DNA from: an uncultured Spirochaetaceae bacterium
Lineage (GTDB): Bacteria; Spirochaetota; Spirochaetia; Treponematales; Treponemataceae
Length of the DNA: 64,000 nucleotides
Direction: 5' to 3'
Assembly: GCA_902778325.1 (NCBI GenBank)
Contig: CACYWZ010000003.1
Span: forward strand, 92,163 to 156,162
Both the position numbers and the translations under genes were made by a program. This document shows positions 24,189 through 32,406 of the stretch, one piece after another. Position 1 is the first letter of the stretch. The number at the start of each line of letters is the position of its first letter. The notes under the pieces were generated by a model, which saw only the letters and a program-made list of their open reading frames with translations, was not told where the DNA came from and searched no databases.

Positions 24189-24257
24189 AACACATCTCCC
24201 CTATAGGGGAGGACACCACGACCCTATAGGGGAGAACACTACGACTCTATGGGGTCG
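24150..24257. repeat. Tandem array, ~4.5 units of 23 bp with CCCCTATAGGGG palindrome
   Basis: Units of CTCCCCTATAGGGGAGGACA plus a 3-nt end, drifting in sequence. The core CCCCTATAGGGG is a perfect palindrome. The array overlaps the 3' end of the YggT gene and ends in a T-run (24258-24265), so the last unit may also terminate transcription. Confidence 0.85.
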
Positions 24258-24285
24258 TTTTTTTTGTACTTGAGAAAAACAGGAA

Positions 24286-24315
24286 TTGAAAACGCTACGT
24301 AAAAAATGCTATAGT
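24286..24315 (+). promoter_or_regulatory. Promoter of gpmI
   Basis: -35 TTGAAA, 18 bp, -10 TATAGT, then a ~30-nt leader with TAGGAG. Confidence 0.68.
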
Positions 24316-24349
24316 AAAGGCGGAATTGCATTTTTATAGGAGTTTTACA

Positions 24350-26014
24350 ATGGCTGACACAATGCATGCTTTGGAAAAGAACCCGAATTGGAAGGGTCGT
24401 CGTGGTCCTGTAGTCCTCGTGATTATGGACGGCGTTGGATATGGAAAGTACGAAGAGGGAGACGCTGTTAAGGCTTCAAAGATGAAGTATCTCGACTGGT
24501 TCACAGCGAACTGCCCGCACACAAAGCTCAAGGCTCACGGAACAGCCGTAGGTTTGCCGAGCGATGACGATATGGGAAACAGCGAAGTCGGACACAACGC
24601 AATGGGCTGCGGTCGCGTATTCGCACAGGGCGCAAAGCTCGTCGGCGAGTCAATCGCTAACGGCTCAATGTTCGCGGCTGACACTTGGAAAAAGCTCATC
24701 AAGAACGTAAACGACAAATCAAGCACATTGCACTTCATCGGCTTGGTTTCTGACGGAAATGTTCACTCACACATCGACCACCTCAAAGCGATGGTTACAC
24801 AGGCACACAAAGACGGCGTGAAAAAGCTCCGCGTTCATGCTCTTCTTGACGGTCGCGACGTTGACCCAACTTCTGCTTTGAACTACATCACACCTCTTGA
24901 AGAGTTCCTCGCTTCATTCTCTGGCGTTGACTACAGAATAGCTTCTGGCGGCGGACGCATGTATCTTACAATGGATCGCTACAATGCGGACTGGAGCATG
25001 GTTGAGCGCGGCTGGAAGGCTCACGTTCTTGGCGAGGGAAGAATGTTCGAGAGCGCGACAAAGGCTATCGAGACATACCGCGCAGAAGTCCCTGGCATTC
25101 TTGACCAGGATATGCACGAGTTCGTTATCGCAAAAGACGGCAAGGCAGTCGGCACAATCGAAGACGGCGACAGCGTGATTTACTTCAACTTCCGCGGCGA
25201 CCGCGCTCTTGAGATGACTCGCGCATTTGAGACACCGAAGGGCGGCGATTTGCCATTCGACAGAAAGAGAGTACCAAGCGTTGAGTATGCTGGTATGATG
25301 GAGTACGACGGCGATGCGCACGTTCCAGCTCAGTACCTCGTGAACCCGCCTTCAATCGACAGAACAATGGGCGAGTATCTCACAAAGACAGGCGTGAAGC
25401 TCCTTGCTATCTCTGAGACACAGAAATACGGACACGTTACATACTTCTTCAATGGAAACAAGCAGGGCAAGTTCGACGAGAAGCTCGAAGACTACATCGA
25501 AGTGCCTTCTGATGTTGTTCCGTTCGAGCAGCGCCCATGGATGAAGTGCGCGGAGATTACCGACAAGGTTATCGAGGCTATTAAATCTGGCAAATACGAC
25601 CACATTCGCCTCAACTTCCCGAACGGAGATATGGTTGGACACACTGGAGTTTTCAACGCGGTTGTTTGCTCAATGGAGGGCATGGACTTGCAGCTCGGAC
25701 GCCTCAAGGCAGCAATCGACGAGGCTGGCGGTATTTTGTGCTTGACAGCAGACCACGGCAACTCAGATGATATGTATGAGCACGCAAAAGACGGCTCTGT
25801 GAAGATGGACAAGTCTGGCGAGCCAAAGGCAAAGACAAGCCACAGCTTGAACCCAGTTCCTGGTATCATCTACGACCCAGAGTACAAGGGCGAGTACGAC
25901 ACAGAGAAGCTTAACGAAGGTCTTGGCATTTCTTCATGGCCTGCAACACTCATGACACTCATGGGCTATGTTCCGCCGACAGACTACGACAAGAGCATCA
26001 TCAACTTGAAATAG
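24350..26014 (+). CDS. gpmI: 2,3-bisphosphoglycerate-independent phosphoglycerate mutase
   Basis: A 554-aa glycolytic enzyme interconverting 3- and 2-phosphoglycerate. It belongs to the alkaline-phosphatase superfamily, with two metal ions (Mn). Visible sites are the metal-binding Asp in VVLVIMDGVGYG, the catalytic Ser in MGNSEVGHNAMG, the substrate loop SDGNVHSHIDHL, DGRDVDP, and the late metal ligands in LTADHGNSDDMYEH. The start ATG 24350 follows TAGGAG at 8 nt. The reading frame is open further upstream, but that extension lacks an RBS. It is a single-gene unit. Confidence 0.95.
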   Translation: MADTMHALEKNPNWKGRRGPVVLVIMDGVGYGKYEEGDAVKASKMKYLDWFTANCPHTKLKAHGTAVGLPSDDDMGNSEVGHNAMGCGRVFAQGAKLVGESIANGSMFAADTWKKLIKNVNDKSSTLHFIGLVSDGNVHSHIDHLKAMVTQAHKDGVKKLRVHALLDGRDVDPTSALNYITPLEEFLASFSGVDYRIASGGGRMYLTMDRYNADWSMVERGWKAHVLGEGRMFESATKAIETYRAEVPGILDQDMHEFVIAKDGKAVGTIEDGDSVIYFNFRGDRALEMTRAFETPKGGDLPFDRKRVPSVEYAGMMEYDGDAHVPAQYLVNPPSIDRTMGEYLTKTGVKLLAISETQKYGHVTYFFNGNKQGKFDEKLEDYIEVPSDVVPFEQRPWMKCAEITDKVIEAIKSGKYDHIRLNFPNGDMVGHTGVFNAVVCSMEGMDLQLGRLKAAIDEAGGILCLTADHGNSDDMYEHAKDGSVKMDKSGEPKAKTSHSLNPVPGIIYDPEYKGEYDTEKLNEGLGISSWPATLMTLMGYVPPTDYDKSIINLK

Positions 26015-26040
26015 TGGCTGTCTAATAAGTTCGTTGCATA

Positions 26041-26110
26041 GTGTCATTCCGAACTCGTTTCGGAATCTACAATATGCAGCGTAGATGATGAAATAAGTTC
26101 AGCATGACAG
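26041..26110. mobile_element. MITE-like dispersed element with GTGTCAT inverted ends
   Basis: The ~70-bp element runs from GTGTCATTCCGAAC to GTTCAGCATGACAG; 11 of 14 end positions are complementary. Inside, TTCCGAACTCGTTTCGGAA is a further hairpin. Related copies lie at 45745-45880 and, in part, at 3005, 34312 and 57990. No coding capacity. Confidence 0.5.
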
Positions 26111-26162
26111 CACAAAATCCCGCGAACCTTAAATACAAAGGCACGCGGGATTTTTTCTTGCA
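26108..26162. repeat. Direct repeat (left copy) flanking a transposase/nuclease remnant
   Basis: Begins CAGCACAAAATCCCGCGAAC and ends with GCACGCGGGATTTTTT. It matches 26411-26464 with only a few differences. Each copy forms a hairpin (AAATCCCGCG / CGCGGGATTT) before a T-run, so each can also terminate transcription from the left. Confidence 0.75.
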
Positions 26163-26167
26163 AGAAG

Positions 26168-26404
26168 GCTAGTGACATTAAGAGCGATATACTTTCGGAC
26201 AAAGTGCGCCATCTAAAAGAAAGCGAAAAGGGGGTTGGATATATGTGCAGAATTATGCAAGACTTTGCAAAAGAAGAGCGAGCAGCAGAAAGAGCCGAAC
26301 TCGCCAAGAAACTGCTCAAACAAAACAAAATGACACTGGAGGAAATCGCCGAGATAACAGAGATTCCTCTAGAAACCGTAAAGCAGCTTTCGGAAAACCT
26401 ATAA
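26168..26404 (+). pseudogene. C-terminal remnant of an Rpn-type PD-(D/E)XK nuclease / putative transposase
   Basis: An open frame of ~78 codons without a proper start reads ASDIKSDILSDKVRHLKESE, then KGVGYMCRIMQDFAKEERAAERAELAKKLL and TLEEIAEITEIPLETVKQL. This is the typical end of Rpn-family recombination-promoting nucleases (Lys/Glu-rich, ...MC..M...., then a short helix-turn-helix-like tail). The nuclease core is absent. The remnant is bracketed by a ~54-bp direct repeat. It is a decayed mobile-type gene rather than a working one; a short independent antitoxin-like protein from GTG 26204 is a weaker alternative. Confidence 0.6.
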
Positions 26405-26410
26405 TTCCAC

Positions 26411-26464
26411 CAGCACAAAATCCCGCGAACCTTAAACACAAAGGCACGCGAGATTTTTTTTGCG
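26411..26464. repeat. Direct repeat (right copy) flanking the remnant
   Basis: Near-identical to 26108-26162; ends in T8 and acts as a likely terminator hairpin (AAAATCCCGCG / CGCGAGATTTT). Confidence 0.75.
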
Positions 26465-26467
26465 CAC

Positions 26468-26497
26468 TTGTCTTTTTCGCTCTTTTTCTGTTATACT
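26468..26497 (+). promoter_or_regulatory. Promoter of the 40-residue basic protein
   Basis: -35 TTGTCT, 18 bp, -10 TATACT, then a ~22-nt leader with CAAGGAGA. Confidence 0.65.
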
Positions 26498-26525
26498 GCC
26501 CACATATTTTTTCAAGGAGAACTCT

Positions 26526-26648
26526 ATGAGACTTGCACAGAGATTCAGACCACGCGTAAGCACAAAGCTCACAAGAGCTAACGGAAAGAAGCAGGCAAAA
26601 AGAATGGCTGCTAACCATGCTCTCGTTGCTTCATTGCTCAAGAAATAA
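26526..26648 (+). CDS. Small basic protein, 40 aa, unknown (ribosomal-protein-like composition)
   Basis: ATG 26526 follows CAAGGAGA. The 40 residues include 13 Lys or Arg and almost no acidic residues, with blocks LAQRFRPRVSTKL and ANGKKQAKRMAANHALVASLL. This looks like a nucleic-acid-binding or ribosomal small protein. It does not match bL34, bL36, bS20, bS21 or Thx as I know them. It has its own promoter, a strong RBS and its own terminator, so it is a real and probably highly expressed gene. The function is unknown. Confidence 0.7.
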   Translation: MRLAQRFRPRVSTKLTRANGKKQAKRMAANHALVASLLKK

Positions 26649-26660
26649 GCGTTTTTCAAA

Positions 26661-26692
26661 GTCCTGCGCCAACAATGCGCGGGCTTTTTTTT
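26661..26692 (+). terminator. Terminator of the small basic protein gene
   Basis: CCTGCGC-loop-GCGCGGG followed by T8. Confidence 0.8.
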
Positions 26693-26761
26693 GCCCGCAC
26701 AAAAAAAGGCAAGAGGCTGGACACCACTTGCCAGAATAAAAACATTTTGATGCTTTCGACG

Positions 26762-26850
26762 TCCATTGTGAACATCTCACAACGAACATCGAACGATATT
26801 CACAACGGACAATGTGAAAGACTCACAAAGCCCATTGTGAAACAATCATT
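26762..26850. repeat. Tandem array, four units of ~23 bp
   Basis: Units like GTCCATTGTGAACATCTCAC plus AAC, with drift. CATTGTGA and TCACAATG-like halves face each other. The array reaches the stop codon of the minus-strand HU-like gene. Confidence 0.72.
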
Positions 26851-27583
26851 ATTTTTTAGCAGTCAATTTGTAGTTGTATTTGAGTTCGCGAGGAGCTTTC
26901 AAAACAGCTCCACCCGTCGTGTACTTCGTCTTTATCACGAGCGAAACAGCGCCCTCGGCAACATCGGAGGGAACTTTCACCATAATCTGAGAAGGCTTGT
27001 TGAGCGCAAGACGCTTGTCAGCGCGGCGGGAGACACCCTTTTCGTCAATGAAGAAAACACCTTGGCTTTCGTCCTTCTCGTCCTGAATCTTGATTTTGTC
27101 CCCCTCAATCAAGACCATCTCGCCAACCGTGAGCGTGTCCTTGTCGCCAGTCTCAACGTCCGTAACAGAACTGATTTTCGCTCCTCCTGCGTCCTTCTCG
27201 CCGAGGATTTTCACACCGACGTTTGAAAGCTCTGAGCGAAGGACAGTGCCTGCACACATATCAACCGTGCATTTGTGAACTGCAGGGTCAAACTGAGCGC
27301 TCGTGCTTTCAAAAACGCCTGTGATGCGAGGCTGCATCTGAACAAAGTCGTTCGAGTACGCATAGCCGCTGAGAACGCGCTTTGCGACCGTTCTCTCGTA
27401 GCGCTTGATAACGTCGCAGAGCGTCTCCTTTTTGAGTTCGATACCTTCTTCGATGATGTCGTTTGCGATGTCGTCATCTCGAACGCTACCCAGAATCTGA
27501 ACATCGACCAACTGGTCGCGCTCGTTGTCCGGGGTAAACATATTCGGGCGGTACATTCCCGTCCAGTTGTACTTAGAAGCCAT
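26849..27583 (-). CDS. HU/IHF-like DNA-binding protein with C-terminal beta domain (HU-HIG / DUF4469 type)
   Basis: A 244-aa soluble protein. Residues ~1-125 resemble the HU/IHF-type fold of large HU-like proteins (YNWTGMYRPN, then IIEEGIELKKETLCDVIKRYE, and VFESTSAQFDP). Residues ~130-244 look like the Ig-like or DUF4469 extension (VTDVETGDKDTLTVGEMVLIEGDKIKI, then MVKVPSDVAEGAVSLVIKT). This two-domain architecture is known mainly from Bacteroidetes and some spirochaetes. A nucleoid or DNA-structuring role is expected from the family. GGGAGGG precedes the ATG at a slightly long spacing. Monocistronic. Confidence 0.65.
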   Translation of the reverse strand: MASKYNWTGMYRPNMFTPDNERDQLVDVQILGSVRDDDIANDIIEEGIELKKETLCDVIKRYERTVAKRVLSGYAYSNDFVQMQPRITGVFESTSAQFDPAVHKCTVDMCAGTVLRSELSNVGVKILGEKDAGGAKISSVTDVETGDKDTLTVGEMVLIEGDKIKIQDEKDESQGVFFIDEKGVSRRADKRLALNKPSQIMVKVPSDVAEGAVSLVIKTKYTTGGAVLKAPRELKYNYKLTAKK

Positions 27584-27618
27584 TTGAACAGCCCTCCCAA
27601 CTGATAAAATATACGAAT

Positions 27619-27647
27619 GGTATAAACCCTCGTATTTTGTTTGTCAA
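27619..27647 (-). promoter_or_regulatory. Promoter of the HU-like gene
   Basis: Minus strand: perfect -35 TTGACA, 17 bp, -10 TATACC. Confidence 0.75.
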
Positions 27648-27724
27648 TGTGTTTATATAGCATTTTTTTATCAATAGGGAGCGGAAAATCTATAGTGTTT
27701 TTTGTGGAAATCCCTTGCTTAGTG

Positions 27725-27754
27725 TTGCATAAATATAACAAGAAAATGTATAAT
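27725..27754 (+). promoter_or_regulatory. Promoter of the TAXI-TRAP operon
   Basis: -35 TTGCAT, 18 bp, perfect -10 TATAAT, then a ~25-nt leader with AAAGGGG. Confidence 0.72.
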
Positions 27755-27784
27755 TATTTATATTTTAGACAAAGGGGTTACAAC

Positions 27785-28729
27785 ATGAAGAAACTCTCAA
27801 CAGCGGTTTTGGGCATTTTGGCTGTCGCTTTTCTTGGCGGCTGTGAGAAGAGCGCGAACAAGAACTTTATTCTCGCGACAGGCGGAACGAGCGGAACTTA
27901 TTATCCGTTCGGCGGTGCTATCGCGAACATATGGAACACAAATGTTGACGGCATGAACGTTACGGCCCAGGCAACTGGCGCTTCTGCGGAAAACCTCCGT
28001 CTTATCAGCAAAGGAGAAGCGGAGTTTGCTATCGTGCAGAACGATGTTATGGATTACGCTTACAACGGAAGCGATATGTTTGAGACCCCGCTCGGCAATC
28101 TGGCGACAATCGGAACGCTTTATCCTGAGGTTGTCCATATTGCTGCGAGCAAGAATAGCGGCATAACAAGCGTTCGTGACCTTAAAGGAAAGAGAGTTTC
28201 TGTCGGAGATGCGGGGAGCGGTGTTGAGTTCAACGCAAAGCAGATACTCGAAGGCTACGGGCTTTCGTTCAGTGATATTCAGAAAGCTAATCTTTCATTC
28301 AAGGAAAGCGCGGAGGCTATTCAGAACGGCACTCTTGACGCTTGTTTTGTGACTAACGGTGTTCCGAACTCTGCTCTTCAGGAGCTTGCATTCACGGCTG
28401 GTCTTTCGCTCATCGCTGTTGACGGCGAAGAGGCGGACAAAATCTGCGCTGAGCATGGCTTTTACACAAAGACTGTGATTCCTGCCGGCACTTACAGCGG
28501 AAGCGATGTTGACACACCAGCGCTTGCGGTGAAGGCGACTCTTGCGGTAAGCGCAAAACTCGATGAGCAGACAGTCTATGATATGACGAAGGCTCTTTTC
28601 GAGCATCTCGACTCTCTCGGAACGGCGCACGCAAAGGGAAAAGAGGTGAGTGCAGAGATGGCTGTTACAGGCGTTTCTGTTCCGTTCCACCCAGGCGCAA
28701 AGAAGTATTTTAGCGAGAAAGGTCTGTAA
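27785..28729 (+). CDS. TAXI-family TRAP transporter solute-binding lipoprotein
   Basis: A 314-aa lipoprotein. Signal MKKLSTAVLGILAVAFLGGC ends in a lipobox (LGGC), so it is tethered outside the inner membrane. The TAXI signature is clear: ILATGGTSGTYYPFGGAIANIWN near the start, then LISKGEAEFAIVQNDVMDYAYNG and SVGDAGSGVEFNAKQILEGYGL. TAXI proteins capture a carboxylate such as glutamate or 2-oxo acids and deliver it to a TRAP permease. The permease lies two genes downstream with a DUF1850 gene between, which is a classic TAXI-TRAP order. AAAGGGG precedes the start. Confidence 0.93.
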   Translation: MKKLSTAVLGILAVAFLGGCEKSANKNFILATGGTSGTYYPFGGAIANIWNTNVDGMNVTAQATGASAENLRLISKGEAEFAIVQNDVMDYAYNGSDMFETPLGNLATIGTLYPEVVHIAASKNSGITSVRDLKGKRVSVGDAGSGVEFNAKQILEGYGLSFSDIQKANLSFKESAEAIQNGTLDACFVTNGVPNSALQELAFTAGLSLIAVDGEEADKICAEHGFYTKTVIPAGTYSGSDVDTPALAVKATLAVSAKLDEQTVYDMTKALFEHLDSLGTAHAKGKEVSAEMAVTGVSVPFHPGAKKYFSEKGL

Positions 28730-28735
28730 GGCGTC

Positions 28736-29227
28736 TTGAAGAAGATGGTTGTTCTGGCGGCGCTTCTCGTATGCGCCGCCACATTGTTGTTGCCTGCTGT
28801 GCAATGTGTTTCAATCAGCAATCGGAAAAATCCCTCTGAGCGCGTTCTTTCGCGTTCTGCTCTTTCGGGGTTTTGCATTTCCTACACACATTCGGTGAAC
28901 AAAGGAAGAATCCGAGATGTTTATGAGTGTGACGGAAATGAGATTGTTCTTGTGCAGACGCATTTTGTTTCTTATGGCGCAGGCATTAGCGAAGCGAGCG
29001 AGACTGAGGGCGCGTTCTTTGAGGTGGAAGAGGACGGCTATGCGATAAAAAATCTTGACAGGCGACTAAAAAAAATGGTGATGGCGGTCGGCGTCATCGC
29101 TGAGCACAGTATTTCAATTGGAAATCGCGAGGTGTTTTTGAAGTCGCTTTTCAAGGAGCAGACGAGTCTTGTTTTTGAGATAAAACGTGTTTCGCTACTT
29201 TGGTATATTTTTTCAAATCACATATAA
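28736..29227 (+). CDS. DUF1850 protein of the TAXI-TRAP system
   Basis: A 163-aa protein starting with TTG 28736, 6 nt after the upstream stop. An N-terminal membrane segment (MVVLAALLVCAATLLLPAV) is followed by a compact soluble domain with the DUF1850 pattern FCISYTHSVNKGRIRDVYECDG, in which a His-Ser pair precedes an acidic region. Genes of this family lie almost always between a TAXI binding protein and its permease, as here. The role is probably accessory to uptake but is not proven. An RBS for the TTG is weak, so coupling to the previous gene is likely. Confidence 0.78.
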   Translation: MKKMVVLAALLVCAATLLLPAVQCVSISNRKNPSERVLSRSALSGFCISYTHSVNKGRIRDVYECDGNEIVLVQTHFVSYGAGISEASETEGAFFEVEEDGYAIKNLDRRLKKMVMAVGVIAEHSISIGNREVFLKSLFKEQTSLVFEIKRVSLLWYIFSNHI

Positions 29228-29239
29228 AAAGGGGTGTCT

Positions 29240-31219
29240 ATGAACGAAACTTTTGTTGACGATATGCTTCCTACGACGAACGAAGACGAGATGAAGCAGT
29301 TGATGAAAGAGCTCGACAAAGAGCAGTCTTACCGCGAGCACAAGTGCTGGAGACAGTATATCACTGTGATTATTTCTGTGGCGTTCGTGCTCTTTCAGCT
29401 TTATGCGACTCTTTCGGGGCGCATAACGGCGCAGATTCTTCGAGCCAGCCATCTTGCGTTCGTGCAGGCTCTGGCGTTTTTGCTTTTTCCTGCCTCAAAG
29501 CGCCTTCCTCGAAACACGCTTCCGCTCTATGATGTGGTGCTTGCTTTCCTTGGCGCTGCTTGCTGGCTTTATATTGTGATTAACTTTCAGCAGCTTGTCA
29601 GAAGAACTGGCGCTTACACTATGCAAGATATTGCAGTCGGCGCTCTCGGCATTTTGATTCTCATCGAAAGTTGCCGTCGCATTGTTGGCTTGCCGATTCT
29701 CATTATCGCTTGCTCTTTTATTGTCTACGCGTTTGCAGGTCCATATCTTCCAGGCTTTTTCAACCATCGCGGATATTCCTTCGAGCGTGTTGTGAGCCAT
29801 CTTTTTTATAACACAGAAGGCATTATGGGCACGCCTATTGGCGCTTGCTCGACGTTTATCTTTTTGTTTATTCTCTTTGGCGCTCTTCTTGAAAGCACTG
29901 GTATCGGTCAGTTTTTCATCGATGTCTGTAACGCAATCGCTGGCGGTGCGTCAGGCGGTCCTGCGAAGGTCGCTGTTCTTTCGAGCGCGCTTTTGGGCAC
30001 TGTGTCTGGAAGTTCTGTCTCAAACACAGTCGGCTCTGGAAGTTTTACAATCCCGATGATGAAAAAACTCGGCTATCGTGGCGAGTTTGCTGGCGCTGTC
30101 GAGGCTGCGGCAAGCACGGGCGGTCAACTTATGCCTCCGATTATGGGAGCGGCTGCGTTCTTGATGGCTGAAAGTCTTGGACTTCCGTATATCACGATTG
30201 TGAAAGCGGCTGTTCTTCCTGCTCTTTTGTATTTTGCGGGCATTTTCATTACTGTCCACCTCGAAGCAAAAAAACTTGGGCTTAAAGGTCTTCCGCGCGA
30301 GGAACTTCCGCGTTTTTTGCCGCTTTTCCTCAAAAAAGGCTATATGGTTTTGCCGCTTTTAATCATCATTGTGTTCTTGTGCATTGGAAAAACTGCGGTT
30401 TATGCGGCTCTTATGGGCATTGTGTCTGTCGTTGCAATCGGAATTGTTTCATCGTTCGTTGACTTGGCGAATGGCAATAAGCCGCGCTTTACGGCGAAAG
30501 AAATCATCAACATTATGTGTGCCGCAGCCAGAAATATCATAAGCGTTGCAATCGCGTGCGCAATGGCTGGCATCATTATCGGAATCGTAACGCTTACGGG
30601 AATCGGTTTGAAGTTCGGCGCTGGTCTTATTTCGATTTCTCACGGAATTGTGTTTATCACGCTTTTCCTCACGATGATTTCGTCGATTATTCTTGGAATG
30701 GGAGCGCCTACAACCGCGAATTATCTCATCACGTCAACGATTACGGCAGGTGCTATTATTGGGCTTGGCATCGAGCCGTTGGCAGCTCATATGTTTGCGT
30801 TCTATTTCGGTATCATCGCCGATGTAACGCCGCCTGTCGCCCTTGCAGCAATCGCAGGCGCGGCAATCGCAAAAGCAAAGCCTATCCGCACGGCGTTTCA
30901 GGCGACAAAACTGGCGATTGGCGCTTTTATCATTCCGTATATGTTCGTCTTCAATCCGAAAATGCTTATGATAGGCGCAAGCGTTCCAAGCCTTTTGATG
31001 ATTTCGCTTACGGCTCTTATTGGAATGTTTGGAATTAGCGCAGGTCTTGAAGGCTATGCTTTCAAAAAGACATCTGTTGTTGAGCGCGTTCTTTTCATTT
31101 TTGGCGGGCTTTTGTGCATTTTGCCAGAAAGCCGAAGCGATGTTGCAGGACTCGTGATTATCGCTGCTCTTATAACAGCACAAATCGTTATGAATCGCCG
31201 AAGTGCGAAAGGAGAATAA
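29240..31219 (+). CDS. TRAP transporter fused permease (4TM plus 12TM)
   Basis: A ~660-aa polytopic inner-membrane protein with about 16-18 hydrophobic segments. It combines the small (DctQ-like) and large (DctM-like) TRAP subunits in one chain, as in TIGR02123 permeases. The DctM signature is around residues 250-300: GTVSGSSVSNTVGSGSFTIPMMKK, then AAASTGGQLMPPIMGAAAFLMAE. A matching second half carries ILGMGAPTTANYLI and ADVTPPVALAAIAGAAIA. It drives substrate uptake with a sodium or proton gradient. ATG 29240 is preceded by AAAGGGG; GTG 29234 is an alternative. hisC starts just after its stop. Confidence 0.93.
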   Translation: MNETFVDDMLPTTNEDEMKQLMKELDKEQSYREHKCWRQYITVIISVAFVLFQLYATLSGRITAQILRASHLAFVQALAFLLFPASKRLPRNTLPLYDVVLAFLGAACWLYIVINFQQLVRRTGAYTMQDIAVGALGILILIESCRRIVGLPILIIACSFIVYAFAGPYLPGFFNHRGYSFERVVSHLFYNTEGIMGTPIGACSTFIFLFILFGALLESTGIGQFFIDVCNAIAGGASGGPAKVAVLSSALLGTVSGSSVSNTVGSGSFTIPMMKKLGYRGEFAGAVEAAASTGGQLMPPIMGAAAFLMAESLGLPYITIVKAAVLPALLYFAGIFITVHLEAKKLGLKGLPREELPRFLPLFLKKGYMVLPLLIIIVFLCIGKTAVYAALMGIVSVVAIGIVSSFVDLANGNKPRFTAKEIINIMCAAARNIISVAIACAMAGIIIGIVTLTGIGLKFGAGLISISHGIVFITLFLTMISSIILGMGAPTTANYLITSTITAGAIIGLGIEPLAAHMFAFYFGIIADVTPPVALAAIAGAAIAKAKPIRTAFQATKLAIGAFIIPYMFVFNPKMLMIGASVPSLLMISLTALIGMFGISAGLEGYAFKKTSVVERVLFIFGGLLCILPESRSDVAGLVIIAALITAQIVMNRRSAKGE

Positions 31220-31220
31220 T

Positions 31221-32378
31221 ATGCTTTCAAAACGATTGGACAATTTGCACCCGTACGTTCCAGGTGAGCAGCCGAAAGACCGCGATTATATAAAGTTGAA
31301 CGCAAACGAAAACCCATACCCGCCTTCTGAAGCGGTGGAGGAAGCGGTGAGGGCTCTTGTTTCAAAAAAGCGGATGAGCCTTGCTCTTTATCCTGACCCA
31401 GCCTCCGAAAAACTCAGGGACGCGATTGCGTCGATGATAAATTGCACGGGCGGCGTTCTTTGTCGCGCTGTTGGAAAAGATGGTGATGAGTTTGCATGCG
31501 AGCCTTGTGAGAGCGACAAGCTGCCGTTTGAAGTCACGCGCGATATGGTGTTTTGCGGAAACGGCTCTGACGAAGTGCTTTCTCTTGTGTTTTATACGTT
31601 CTTCGATTCTGACCGTCCGCTTATATCACCAGAGCACTCTTACAGCTTTTATCCTGTTTATGCAGGATATTACGGCATTCCGCTCAAAAAAATCCCGCTC
31701 AATGCGGATTGGACGCTGGACAAAAAGGCAATGCTAAAAAGCGCTCTTGAAACTGACAGCCCGATTATCTTTGCAAATCCGAATGCACCAACAGGGCGTG
31801 CTCTTACTCGCGACGAAATCCGAAAGATGCTTGAAAGCGCTCCGAAAGACCGTGCTTTTATTGTTGATGAGGCATATGTTGACTTTGGAGGAGAGAGCGC
31901 TATTTCTCTTCTTGGCGAGTTCAAGAACCTTGTAATCGTGAGAACGTTCAGCAAAAGCATGAGCCTTGCAGGTCTTCGCATCGGCTATGTTATCGCAAAT
32001 CCCGAAGTTATCCGTGCGATTGAGACAGTGAAAAACTCCTTTAACCACTTCCCGATTGACGTTATCGCTCAGACTGCGGGAATTGCTGCTTGCCGCTCTT
32101 GTGCGTATAGCGCAAAAAATGCCAGAGCAATCGCAGATGAGCGCGATTCGTTTTCAGCGTGGCTTGAAAAACACGGCTGGACAGTCATTCCGTCATCGAC
32201 AAACTTTGTCTTTGCGAAAAAAGACGGAAAGAGCGGCGAGAGCCTTTATCGCGCGATAAAAGAGAAAGGGCTTCTTGTCCGCCATTTTGCGACAGCGGGC
32301 ATCGACGATTATCTTCGCATAACGATTGGAACAAGCGAGCAGATGAATGCGCTGAAAACTGCTATGGAAACGCTTTAA
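31221..32378 (+). CDS. hisC: Histidinol-phosphate aminotransferase-like PLP enzyme
   Basis: A 385-aa fold-type I aminotransferase, with GAAAGGAG before ATG 31221. Key segments are KLNANENPYPPS, GNGSDEVL, the Asn-Pro-Asn block IIFANPNAPTG, the Asp of VDEAYVDFGG, and the PLP-binding lysine in RTFSKSMSLAGLRIGY. HisC moves an amino group from glutamate to imidazole-acetol phosphate in histidine synthesis; some relatives act on aromatic amino acids. A ~35-residue stretch (CRAVGKDGDEFACEPCESDKL) seems inserted before GNGSDEV. hisH-hisF lie about 4 kb downstream in a separate unit. It begins 1 nt after the TRAP permease, so it shares that operon. Confidence 0.85.
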   Translation: MLSKRLDNLHPYVPGEQPKDRDYIKLNANENPYPPSEAVEEAVRALVSKKRMSLALYPDPASEKLRDAIASMINCTGGVLCRAVGKDGDEFACEPCESDKLPFEVTRDMVFCGNGSDEVLSLVFYTFFDSDRPLISPEHSYSFYPVYAGYYGIPLKKIPLNADWTLDKKAMLKSALETDSPIIFANPNAPTGRALTRDEIRKMLESAPKDRAFIVDEAYVDFGGESAISLLGEFKNLVIVRTFSKSMSLAGLRIGYVIANPEVIRAIETVKNSFNHFPIDVIAQTAGIAACRSCAYSAKNARAIADERDSFSAWLEKHGWTVIPSSTNFVFAKKDGKSGESLYRAIKEKGLLVRHFATAGIDDYLRITIGTSEQMNALKTAMETL

Positions 32379-32406
32379 TTCGCCGAAAATGCAAACGGGG
32401 GAACTA

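Noticed and set aside
26204-26404. A complete 66-residue antitoxin-like gene
   Set aside because: The frame continues upstream without a start and matches the C-terminal tail of Rpn-type nucleases; a remnant is the simpler reading.
26526-26648. Ribosomal protein bS20 (rpsT)
   Set aside because: bS20 is about 85 residues with a different start; this protein has 40 residues and no matching signature.
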